From positions 1,812,001 through 1,876,000 of the forward strand of contig JALJCS010000034.1 in assembly GCA_023055355.1 (NCBI GenBank): a DNA stretch of 64,000 nucleotides, in the 5' to 3' direction. This DNA is from Agelaius tricolor (Eukaryota; Chordata; Aves; Passeriformes; Icteridae). The notes below the pieces were generated by a model, which saw only the letters and a program-made list of their open reading frames with translations, did no database searches and was not told the origin of the DNA. The stretch's first letter is position 1; each line of letters starts with the position of its first letter. Positions 21,351 to 30,625 of this stretch are shown in pieces. The translations under genes and the position numbers were made by a program.

Positions 21351-22440
21351 ACCGTATCAATTCATTAACCCAACACATCAGAACCACAAAAATCCTGCAC
21401 CTTCGTCAGCACCGGTACGCAGCCCACGCTCATCCCATCGCAGCGTATCCAAACCAAACCTATTTCTAGGACTAACAGAACAAAGACCCCACGACATTTA
21501 ACCCTAAGAAAAACTCAAACCAACCTAACTATAAAGAAACTTTAAACCCCACTATAACTAGCCCAAAAGCTCCGTACATTCTCATCATAAACTTCCTCCT
21601 AAAGCAATGGCTCAAAACCCCAAAAAACTCAGATACACATGGAAAATGACAGAACTGCTAGTAAAAACAAACACCCATTAAAAATTAAATCCAACCAACT
21701 CACTAAACTCAAAACCCTACAACTGACCCTAAACATTGCTGAAAAAGCCTCCAAAGGTCTACCTTTATGCTAACTCACAAATAATAACCAATAATCTATA
21801 AAAATTATTTTAAAAAATAAATAAAAGCATGAAAATAAAAAATCTAAACTACTAAAATACTAAAAAATATCACTACCCTAATTTAGAAACATATTGCCTA
21901 TAAAAACCCACCATATAAATGCCCCTGTCTCTAAAACTAAAACTAAAACAAAAAACAAACCAGAAAGAAATCGGAACTTAGGAACGCTAAAACCAGAACG
22001 TTCAAGAAGTTCCACCATATCCCTGATCATACACCGACTACAAACAACATGAAACAATACAAACAATTCTTAAAAACTGCCTTAAAACAACTACAATTAA
22101 AAACCCTTTCAACAATTCAAAACTGCATTGAACAAAAGCCATCTCATAAATTAACACCCAAAACTCCAGCAGCCCAGCTGGCCCTACCAAATCTCTCTGT
22201 TGATACATGCAGTAAACAAAACCAAAATCCCAGGAATACCTATCAGAAGTCTAGGAAAGAAACCTCTTGAAATTAATCCTCCCTCAAATACAAACCAACC
22301 CGTGCAGAAAGTGAGCTTCACTCAAAAAACTATTTACACAGACCAAGAAATTAATAAGACCAAGAAATAAAACAACACACCATCTACCACCAACAAATAG
22401 AACAGTGAAGGAAGAAAACCCACTTTTTTTTTCTTTTTTA
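21351..22440. repeat. G-depleted repeat block, copy 1
   Basis: The plus strand is very rich in A and C and poor in G. The block is nearly identical by eye to 60,115-60,975 and recognisably related to 47,200-47,980 (shared ACCCACCATATAAAT and CTGACCCTAAACATT-type words). Its end, 22,131-22,430, is repeated at 42,052-42,362. On the minus strand it contains CATTTATATGGTGGG, a TATA-like word. A minus-strand frame at 21,878-22,066 is partly kept in copy 3 but is low in complexity. Confidence 0.85.
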
Positions 22441-22589
22441 TTTTTTAAACTAAACCAAGCCCTTCCCACACGTGCATGGCCCCAGCAAGGGATTCTGCTG
22501 CAACAAGAAAGGGGGGGCAGCCCCCAGAAGGCTTGAGGTTCCTGCCCAGCCTCGCTGTCCCGGGCCAGGGGCAGCGAGAGAGGGAGCGG

Positions 22590-23130
22590 CACAGGCGGCG
22601 GGGACGGCCCGGCACGGAGCGGGGGCCGCTCTCAGCGCGATGCCGGCAAAGCCGCAGCTCCGGCGCTGTCGGCCGCGCTGCTTGAGCGGCACGGGGGGAT
22701 CCGCCGAGAGCCTCCGGCCCCGCGCGGGGACTCCCGCAAGGGCCCAGGGGCGCCGGGCTCCGGCCCTCGGGGCTTTATTCTCCGGCAGCCCGAGCCCCGC
22801 GGCTGCGGGGCAAAGAAGGAAAGGGGGCACGGGAAGAGAGGAGCGAGAGCAGGGCACGAGAAAGGGCGGCGAGGCAGCTCGGGCTGTGCAGGAAAGCGGC
22901 ACGGGAAGGGAAAGCCCGGGACGAGGGTACAGGGAGGCTGGGCAGAGGAAGGAGAGAGGGGGAACAGAAGGGAGTAGCGGGGTAGGGACAGGACAGGAAG
23001 GAGCCGGGTTTGTGGGAGGAGAGGGAATGGGGGAAAGGGAGCAAGAGAAGGCGAATACGGGGAGAAGGAAGGAGGGCTAGAGAGAGGGACAGGCGGGGAA
23101 GCCTCCCAGAGCCCCGGCTGCACCCCGAGC
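22590..23130 (-). other. Poly(A)-site element, segment A copy
   Basis: Same family as the palindrome arms. On the minus strand a pyrimidine-rich tract (about 23,100-22,815) ends in CTTTGCCCCGCAG, then CCGCGGGGCTCGGGCTGCC and AATAAA at 22,779-22,774. The GT donor seen in the palindrome arms is not obvious here (GGGAGGCTTCC instead). The acceptor-to-AATAAA spacing is kept. Not protein-coding. Confidence 0.6.
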
Positions 23131-23179
23131 CCGGCCCGGCGCCTCGCCCTGCCCGGGATGCTGCGGCGCTCGGCGGAGC

Positions 23180-23690
23180 TCGGCTCGCTCCGGAGACGCT
23201 CGGCTCGAGTCGGCTCTTGTCGGCTAAATTCGGCTACTGTCGCCTCAACTCGGCTCTTGGCGCCTGCATTCGCCTCTTCGGCCGAGCTCGCCTCGCTTCG
23301 GCCCAACTCCCAGCCGCTCTGTGCCTTCGGCGCGCCTCGGCTCCGCTCGCCTCGCCTCGGCTCCCTGAGGGCGGGCGGGCAAGCGCCGCCGCCTCCCGTT
23401 CAGCTCGCCCGGCTCGGGGCTCTCCCGCTGCCGCGTCCCGCGGGCGGCCCGGCCATGGCGCGGACACGACCGGGAGCGCGGGCTCGGGCAGGAGCTCATT
23501 AGGCTGGGAGCGCACTGGCGCTAAGCAGCGCGCACGAGAGCAGCAGGCTCGCTTCGCCTGAGCTCGGCTCGCTTCGCTTCAGGCAGCCTCGGAAGCCTCG
23601 CCTCGGTTCGCTCGAGGCCGTCAGGGTCGGCCGCTCTCGCCTTGCTTCGGCCGAGCTCGTGCGATTCCCCCGAAGGCGGCGGCGTTCGGT
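23180..23690. promoter_or_regulatory. CpG-rich TCGGCT array, segment A
   Basis: Irregular repeats of CTCGGCT, GTCGGCT and TTCGGCC fill about 500 bases. They lie upstream (minus sense) of the poly(A)-site element, as promoter DNA would. Bases 23,295-23,560 are absent from copy B; the junction has a short TTCG match, consistent with deletion in B or insertion in A. Confidence 0.6.
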
Positions 23691-24205
23691 TGTGGTTTTA
23701 GAAATATCCTCCTCTATCGATTGGATCTTTCTATAGTTAGATTTATATTTCTAGAATACTGTTATTCCAAATATAAACCCCATCTCTAACCAAATAAATA
23801 CAATAAAAGCCTTCTTTTAAACGATATCGAAATATTTTAATTTATACTTTGCATAATTATATTCACATTTTTATTTATAGTTTCTTTGATGCATTATATA
23901 AATAATTATATATAATATATATAAAATTCGAAAAATATATTTAAAAGCTTATTTATATTTTGTATCGTATCTACTGCTACAACTAATTTTTTCTTATATT
24001 TTTAAATTCTATATATATCTGTATGTATTTATGATATATTTCTAGACTTCGATTTTTACCTTCATATTGTTTGTATTTATAATTTTTATCATCAAAACCC
24101 TGCGTATTTACAAGTAAAAAAACCCGCTTTATTTAATGACTGTAAAAATATTTTTATATTTATAATTTTCATATTTCTGTTTATAATTTGCTCTCTAGTA
24201 CGTGA
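23691..24205. repeat. AT-rich satellite, segment A
   Basis: Two satellite cores are visible, near 23,770 (AACCCCATCTCTAACCAAAT) and near 24,093 (TCAAAACCCTGCGTATTTAC), each followed by TTTATTT/TTAAA words and TATAAT-rich DNA. It pairs with 51,780-52,290. Confidence 0.8.
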
Positions 24206-24310
24206 TAACATACCTGCTCCTGCACCGCAGTGGGGCTCCCTCTCCTGGGCACCTCGGGGTGCCCCCAACGGCATCAGAGCCCCGAGTCTTCACCCCCCCA
24301 CTTTTCCTCT
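24206..24310. repeat. About 95-bp GC-rich repeat, copy 1 of 3
   Basis: GCTCCTGCACCGCAGTGGGG followed by TCCCTCTCCTGGGCACCTCG occurs here, at 50,653-50,745 and at 52,302-52,395. The 50,653 copy lies just outside segment B's left edge, so this unit was copied independently of the large duplication. Confidence 0.85.
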
Positions 24311-24681
24311 AGTTAGAAACTACACTGGAACTTTTTTCTGGAAACAAAGACATGACCTAAATCCTCTCCCCATGTCCCAGACAGAGAGATGTTCAGTTCT
24401 TAGTTGACTGGGCAGCAGTTTCTTCAATAGAATGATAAACAATATGGAAACGTTTTAGCTACAAGCAAATAGGCAAATCTGAACAAGGTCCTGGTGGCCA
24501 GCCACTGCAGTTCTTCTGAAGCAATTTTTTAAACAATCAAATACTGATATCACAAAAAATAAAGCAAAAAGCTGACTACTGGCTAAGGAAGAAGGAAAAA
24601 TTAACTTTTGACGACAACAACAACATTCCAAGGACACAGGCTTTTTTCCAGTCTCATACCTTATTACTACTACCTCTCTTG

Positions 24682-24902
24682 GGAATTCTCATCGTGGATC
24701 CCAAAAGGAATAAATCCCTCAGAGTGTCCTAAAGCACAAAGTAGCTGCCTACAGGTGAAGGTGGCTACTTTCAGTGCAGACACAGCTGATGACACAGCAG
24801 TAGCACAGTTCTGTGCTGCACAGGGATAGTACTGTCTCCTCTTCTCCAGCAGCTGACTCTCTCCTGCCATGGCTTCTGTAAATGCATCAGAGCACGACCT
24901 TG
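24682..24902 (-). other. Possible exon, unidentified, kept in both segments
   Basis: A minus-strand frame of about 75 codons (containing [20 protein letters not shown] and [15 protein letters not shown]) lies between TTGTGTTCAAG and GAGAG|GTAGTA. It is open in both segments with only two residue differences (here [10 protein letters not shown]; in [11 protein letters not shown]). I do not recognise it. Its conservation may only reflect recent duplication. Confidence 0.25.
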
Positions 24903-26205
24903 AACACAAACAGGCAAGAAAACACCATCAGAAGTCTTTCATTAAGCAGTACAAGAAGGGTTCCAAGCAGAGACCAACAGAATTTCAAGGAAGCAGTCTG
25001 CAATTAAACCCCCTCAGACTCGTTCAAGTATCCGGCAGGTAGATGGAACCAAAATGGAACCATTCAGAAATGACAGAGAAAACCTCCCCAAGTATTTATA
25101 CAGGAGTCCTTAATGTCAGAAAGGGGATGACAGGTTATGTTCAGATAAGATGAATGTTTATTTGGATCTATAAATAAACTTCTCTCGTGGTCCTTTGCCA
25201 AAAAATAGAACCTACAAGTGAACACCTACACCTGCCTAAAGAGACCTAACGAGCCCCTGGCAGCCACCGGCATCAAAGCGCAGTGGATGTTTCTAATCCA
25301 GGCTAAGGAGAACAATGTCACCTTTTGTTCTCTCCAGTTTGTTTCCTCTGCAGTCACATTTGCTCCTTATGATTTTTACAGTCTCTGTATCTTCTCGGGC
25401 AGCGCTGAGTCTGACGACCGGGATACGAGAGTCCTTCCCTGCCCTATGGAGAGAACCAGGAAAAAAAGTTCAAAAAAGAACAGGGCAGTTTGAAGTTAAT
25501 ACCTCCGACGAGAAGCAGCACCCGACAAACAGAGCAACGGTGAACAAAGCGTGACACCTCCCTGGGGACAGAAGACTGACAAACTCTCCGGGATTTACAA
25601 TTCCAGTAACCAAGCCCTTCAGCACAGCAGCCAAGTGTCCCATTAGGTGCTGCTGCACCAAGGAATGATCCCAGAGGTTCCAAAGAGTGCACATTATTGT
25701 CCCAAGACGTAAAATCTTGCAAAATACCAAAACTACAATAGATCTAAACTACATGGCAAGAGTACAAGTGTTAACTTGAGGAGCTGGAACCATCCAGGTG
25801 AGCAACTGCTAACTGGATCCTCAACAGAGTTTGAGGAACCCTTCAGGATACAGAAGGGTTTTCCCCAGCAATGTCACAGGCCGAGTTTTGATAGAAGTGC
25901 ACTTGCCAGATGCTCAGAAACGTCACCCATCCTCCTCCGGGTGTCCTGAGAGAGCTGCGAATGGCTCTCACGTGGTTTGAGCTGGTTCTGTAAGGGCTCA
26001 GGGTGAATTTCACCAGATGCAACCAAACTGGGCAACACCCAGTGGGACAGAAGGAACCCAAAGCTTGTTTTACCCAAAGCTTGGGTAAGCAGAGCTCCAG
26101 CAAATACTGAGGAAACGGACAGAACAGGGTAACAAATAATAAACATACTTGTTTTTTTTTTAATGTAGGTGAGCAAAACAATTAAGGAGAAGGTGAAAAA
26201 CTGAC

Positions 26206-27698
26206 CATGACTGAACATTTCATCACCTGTAAGCTGACCATCCTTAGCATAGAGGACTCCAAATTGAAAATTCACCAATCCCTGGGAAATCAAACCAAAT
26301 ATTGTATGATAAACAGTCAAAAAGAAGACGTAAGAATTTGTTTCCTCCAAGGACTTTCACGTATGTACGTATCTTTGTATACATGCTACACATTAGAACA
26401 TACATTTTATACCATCTCCCAATACATAATAATTTACCTTTAAACTTTGAGAGTATAGCATCAAATCATGAACTTAAATTGTTGCTCTATTATTGTTAAG
26501 TTGGTGCTTAAAGTTATTTTTGCTGTCATGTTCAAAAAAACATGACTTATTTTTACTGTAACGAGCAATTGATTTAGAAGTCATCAAAAGCCCATCAAAA
26601 TAAAAAGCTGTATTCACTGGACGGGTCTGTGAGCAAGAAGTAGTCAGGCTTGTACTCACCTCTTGCCCTTCCAGAACCAATAAATCCTGTCAACAAAAAC
26701 AGCATCTTTAGCCCCCTCCTATTAAAGATTCTACAAGGATGATGGTTTTATTTGTGTTTAGAAGTTTACATTTGAAATGGCCAGTTCAATGGATAAAGAG
26801 ACAGTTTAAGTAGTATTAGATTATTATTATTATTATTATTATTATTATCAGCTACTGGAAGAAACAAACCAGTGGTATCTATACTTAATTACTTCTATTT
26901 CCAGGAAATCATAAAGAAAAAGAACCAAACAAAGAAAAGTCCCTTCCTACCTTTTGTATCTCAGGATGAAAAATGTCTCTTGGGCTCTTCTCCAGTTTCT
27001 CCAGACTCCTGGCACTGAAATGCAAATGAACGAGTGCTTTATAGGAGGGCAAGTGCACATTCCAACCCCGAACCCCCAACCGATGGCAGTTACAGCGCTT
27101 ACAAAATGAATCCTTCCCAGAGCCTCTGGGAAATGGAACGGTTTGTGCAACTGCCATTTCTTCCCCAAAATACTGACTCCCAACACTTCCTAAACTGAGT
27201 TTGCATTTTAAAAACAGAAATTAGGGAGACTCAGGGTGGAGATCAGGTTGAAATTGATTTCCTTCTAAAGCACAGGGCTCTGTTCCATCACCCTTCACTT
27301 GGGCTCCACACAGAATCACGGGGAGCATTTTAGGAGGGCTCAAGAACCAACTCTATTTCTCTCTTTTTCTAGTTCTCTCTCTTCCTAAATAATTCAAGGT
27401 AAGTCAAATGAAAAATGACAAGTTCAGCATCAAATTCACACTTTTTCCCTTTGACTGCTCAAGAACAGGCTTTAAAACCACTTCTTGCTGCCTTCAACGA
27501 TTATGACTTGCAAAACAGTTATTACAGGTTTGATAGGTTTGTCATAAAAACCACAGAACGCAAGCTCTGAATTACAGGAAAAGGTACACAGGCAAATATC
27601 TCAACTGATGGTGGCTTATTTGTCAATCCATACCTTAATGGAGATTGCACTGAGAATGTTTCAGTGGGACTCTAAGGGAAAAATATTTCCTGAGTACC
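26206..27698 (-). pseudogene. GARNL3: GARNL3 gene fragment (Rap/Ran-GAP domain), copy A, stop codon in first exon
   Basis: Four consecutive minus-strand exons with consensus splice sites: 27,698-27,634 (65 nt), 27,014-26,951 (64), 26,686-26,660 (27) and 26,281-26,206 (76). Phases join correctly. They read GTQEIFFP-stop-SPTETFSVQSPL, then ARSLEKLEKSPRDIFHPEIQ(K), DLLVLEGQE, and VNFQFGVLYAKDGQLTGDEM. This matches, from memory, the GARNL3 stretch entering the Rap/Ran-GAP domain, including the exon boundaries. TAG replaces a Tyr codon after FFP. The next expected exon of the GAP domain and the earlier N-terminal exons are not visible, so this is a captured internal fragment. The protein family stimulates GTP hydrolysis by Rap-type GTPases; this piece could not. 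Confidence 0.85.
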
Positions 27699-28001
27699 CT
27701 GTAAACAAGAAAAGCTGGGATATATTACAGGACATACCCACTTGTTCTGCATATTCAAATAGGATTATCAATAAAAACATTTCAGTTAAAAAAGAAGGAA
27801 GAAAACCAAGGTAATTTTACTCAGCTACATTTACTGCCGATTTAGAGAAAAAAAAAAGTCACGGGTGCTGCAAAGAAAAAAAAAAAGTGAACCATAAACG
27901 CCTACAGTAGAACTTTAAAACAATTGCTCGGATAAAAGCAGCTCATGGAACATGAAGTAGAAAAAAAGCGAAACCAGTATCAGACCTGCCTGTTTTCTTA
28001 C

Positions 28002-28125
28002 CATTGCACAAGAAAATCCGACAAGCGGTAGAAAGTCACTGCCTAAAACCGATCCTAGGATGTAACCAAGAACAATTGAGGCATTTGCTAATCTAAACGG
28101 AAACCTTTTCCGGACCCTAGTGTCA
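28002..28125 (-). other. Possible first or linking exon upstream of the GARNL3 fragment, copy A
   Basis: The minus strand reads LANASIVLGYILGSVLG and then SDFLPLVGFSCAM up to a strong donor (ATG|GTAAGA, exon end 28,002). A possible acceptor (GACACTAG) lies near 28,121. The exon would end in phase 0, which matches the start of the first GARNL3 exon. It lies at the edge of the CpG island. The hydrophobic peptide has no recognisable homologue. Identical logic applies to copy B near 56,074. Confidence 0.25.
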
Positions 28126-28149
28126 AATCACACGTTTTGTCTCTCAGCA

Positions 28150-29060
28150 GCTCGAGGCTGGAGAGCATTTCCCCTGGGGGTCGGGAGGGCAGGGGCACAA
28201 GGGGCTGAGTTTGCCGATCGCACCTGTGCCATCAGAAGGATCCAGCCCGGCGCTCCTTGCGCTCGCCATTCTCCGGGCCATCGCTGTGTTTTACTGCTCA
28301 GCGATGCCGCTCCATCTGTTTGCGTGGAAGGAAGAGCCACGAGCACTGAGGCACTCAGCAGCCGTGTCATGCCAGCGATGTCGAGCGCTCTTTGCTCGCA
28401 AGGCTGAGCCCGCCGCGGAGCCGCCTCCGCAGCCGCTCGTCCGCCCCCGCCCGCAGCAGCGGCAGCGGCCCGAGGGAGACGCTGCAGCTCGGCGGCTCCC
28501 GCGCCTCCGCCAGCCCGAGGGCAGCCGCCGCACAGTGACCGCGGCAGCGCCCGGCGCCGCTCGCCCGGGGCGGCTCCTGCAGCTCCCGGCCCGCGGCAGC
28601 AAAGCACCGCCCGGCGCTCCGCCATCGGCGGGCGGCAGCGCGCCCCGCCCGAGCTCAGCCCCCGCCACCGGGACCGCTGAGCGAGGCCGAGGCACCGGGC
28701 GGACGCCCCTTCCGCGGCGCTCGGCTCCGTGCGGGCGGCCGGACGGAGGCTTCGCCCCTCCAGCGTCGCTGCCGCGGCTCCGTCCCGCGCGGGACAGGCG
28801 CCGGGAGCTCCCCGCGCCCAGCCCGCTCCCCCGGCGCGCGGCCGCCTCGGGCCGCCAGCCACTCCTACGGCGCGTCGGCCGTTGCGTCAGACGCCGCGCT
28901 TTACGGCCGCAGGGCCTGCCGGGAGTTGGAGTCTCGGACTGACAGCCACCGCTCCGTTTGCCGCCACCGGGAGCTGCGCTCCCGCCAGGGCATCAAACGG
29001 CTCCTTCGCTCCTGGGCGCGGAAGCACCTTAGGCAGCACCGCCCCTCCCGAATGTCCTTT
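28150..29060. promoter_or_regulatory. CpG island, segment A
   Basis: CpG-dense for about 900 bases, with GGGCGG boxes, next to the GARNL3 fragment and upstream of it in minus-strand sense. It could serve as promoter for a minus-strand transcript running into the GARNL3 exons. Long frames on both strands are non-specific. Confidence 0.65.
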
Positions 29061-29064
29061 CTTT

Positions 29065-29790
29065 TCCACTCCAACTCTTTTTTCTTTTTTTCACTCTGTT
29101 TTTCACCCCCTTTTCCACTTTCGCTCTTTCTTTTTCACTCTCACCCTTTTCCTTTTTCTTTTTTTTTTCTTCCTTTCTCTTCCTTCTTTTTTTTTCTTCC
29201 TTTCCTTTTTCCTTTTCTTTTGCTCTCTCTTTCTCTCTTTCTGTCTCTCTCTCTTTCTTTCTGTCTCTCTTTCTTTCTGTCTCTCTCTCTTTCTCTCGCT
29301 CTCTTTCTGTCTTTTTCTTTCTGTCTCTCTTTATTTCTCTCTCTCTTTCTTTCTTTCTCTCGCTCTCTGTCTCTCTCTTTCTGTCTGTCTCTCTATTTCT
29401 TTCTCTCTCTCTCTCTTTTTTCTTACTCTCGCTCTCTTTCTGTTTCTCTCTATTTCTTTCTCTCTTTCTTTCTCTCGCTCTCTTTCTGTCTCTCTTTCTT
29501 TCTGTCTCTCTCTCTCTCTTTCTCTCGCTCTCTTTCTCTCTCTTTCTGTCTGTCTCTCTATTTCTTTCTCTCTCTCTCTCTCTCTCTCTCTTTCGTTCTC
29601 TCACTCTCTGTCTCTGTCTCTCTTTCTCTCTCTTTCTTTCTCTCGCTCTCTTTCTGTCTCTCTTTCTTTTTTTCTTTCTTTCTCTCTCTTTCTTTCTGTC
29701 TCTCTCTTTTTCTTTCTGTCTCTCTCTCTTTCTCTCTGTCTCTCTTTCTTTCTTTCTCCTTTAATTCTTTCTCTCTTTCTTTCCCTGTAT
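29065..29790. repeat. Expanded CTTT/CTCT pyrimidine tract, segment A
   Basis: Around 700 bases of C and T only, with CTTT, CTCT and CTGT variants. Copy B has about 150 bases. The long Phe/Leu/Ser frames and their Arg/Glu/Lys counterparts on the minus strand are by-products. Confidence 0.95.
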
Positions 29791-30000
29791 TTCTAATCTT
29801 GGCTTTCCATTCTAGCTTTAGAATGAAAAAGCAGCAGTAGAAACGTTCAGGCTACCGGGGAGTGCAAAAAACCCCCAAACGGTAATGATTTTAGGAAAAC
29901 TATTTCCTCCATGGGAGCCTCAAATTTTCTACAGCTGCAGATGACATAGAGCTTTTATTTCTTCTTCTGTATAGTTTATACTTTATACTGTATTTATACA
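29791..30000. other. Short AT-rich spacer
   Basis: Shared with copy B (57,265-57,472). No feature beyond a possible TATA-like TTATACTTTATACTG near 29,972. Confidence 0.5.
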
Positions 30001-30152
30001 GCGCCCCCTGCCGTCTGCGTGGGCGCACTGCAGGCACAGCGCCCCCTGCCGTCTGCATCGGCGAACTGCAGGCACAGCGCCCCCTGCCGTCTGCACCGGC
30101 GAACTGCAGGCACAGCGCCCCCTGCCGTCTGCATCGGCGCACTGCAGGCAGA
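30001..30152 (-). promoter_or_regulatory. 38-bp tandem repeat with CTCF-like cores, four copies
   Basis: Units start at 30,001, 30,039, 30,077 and 30,115. Each contains GCGCCCCCTGCCGTCTGC, whose reverse complement holds the CAGGGGGCGC core of the CTCF motif; the 5' half (GACGG) is a weaker fit. Copy B has two units (57,473 and 57,511). Tandem CTCF-type sites can act as insulators; that role is inferred. Confidence 0.6.
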
Positions 30153-30208
30153 GTGCCGCGTAATGACGTCAGCCCGTCGACACGGCGCCCCGCCCCGGAC
30201 ACGCCCAC

Positions 30209-30625
30209 TCGGGCGGCCGTCGCCATCTTGTACGGCATTCCGCGACGGCCGCGGCGCTGCCATGTTGTACGGCACCCCGTGTCGGCCAGGGCGCCGCCAG
30301 CCTGTACGGCACAATTTTATGGCAGTCGCGCCTTACGGCAGTTTTACTGCATTTGCGCTTTACGGCACCTTTTGCGACAGTCGCGCTTTACGGCAGTTTT
30401 ACGACAGTCGCGCGTTACGACACGTTTTGCGACAGTCGCGCTTCACGGCACCTTTTGCGACAGCCGCGCTTTACGGCACCTTTTACGACAGTCGCGCTTT
30501 ACGGCACCTTTTGCGACAGTCGCGCTTTACGGCGCCTTTTGCGACAGTCGCGCTTTACGGCACCTTTTGCGGCAGTCGCGCTTTACGGCACCTTTTACGA
30601 CAGTCGTGCTTTATGGCATTACCCT
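30209..30625. repeat. 28-bp CpG-rich tandem array
   Basis: About eleven copies of GCGACAGTCGCGCTTTACGG plus CACCTTTT, after more diverged TTGTACGGCA units at 30,225-30,310. The first part has GTCGCCATCTTG (a YY1-type site). The unit lacks stops in all three frames, so each plus frame is open; these are not genes. The array decays into the AT-rich repeat after 30,612. Confidence 0.9.

Larger units (their letters stand above)
22455..30208. repeat. Segmental duplication, copy A (partner 50,810-57,605, direct)
   Basis: Nearly identical by eye to copy B over its whole length. Differences: about 265 bases at 23,295-23,560 are missing in B; B also lacks about 53 bases of the CpG island (near 28,740-28,795); the pyrimidine tract is about 700 bases here against 150 in B; the (ATT)n run at 26,820 is longer here; and the 38-bp array has four copies here against two in B. 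The left edge is CCAAGCCCTTCCCACACGTG and the right edge is near GACACGCCC. Confidence 0.95.

Noticed and set aside
21351..22440. Nuclear copy of mitochondrial DNA, suggested by the A/C-rich strand
   Set aside because: I could recognise no mitochondrial gene or tRNA, and the block is tied to the satellite family.
28729..29840. Long Phe/Leu/Ser-rich and Arg/Glu-rich frames
   Set aside because: They are translations of a CTTT/CTCT tract and shrink in the duplicate copy.
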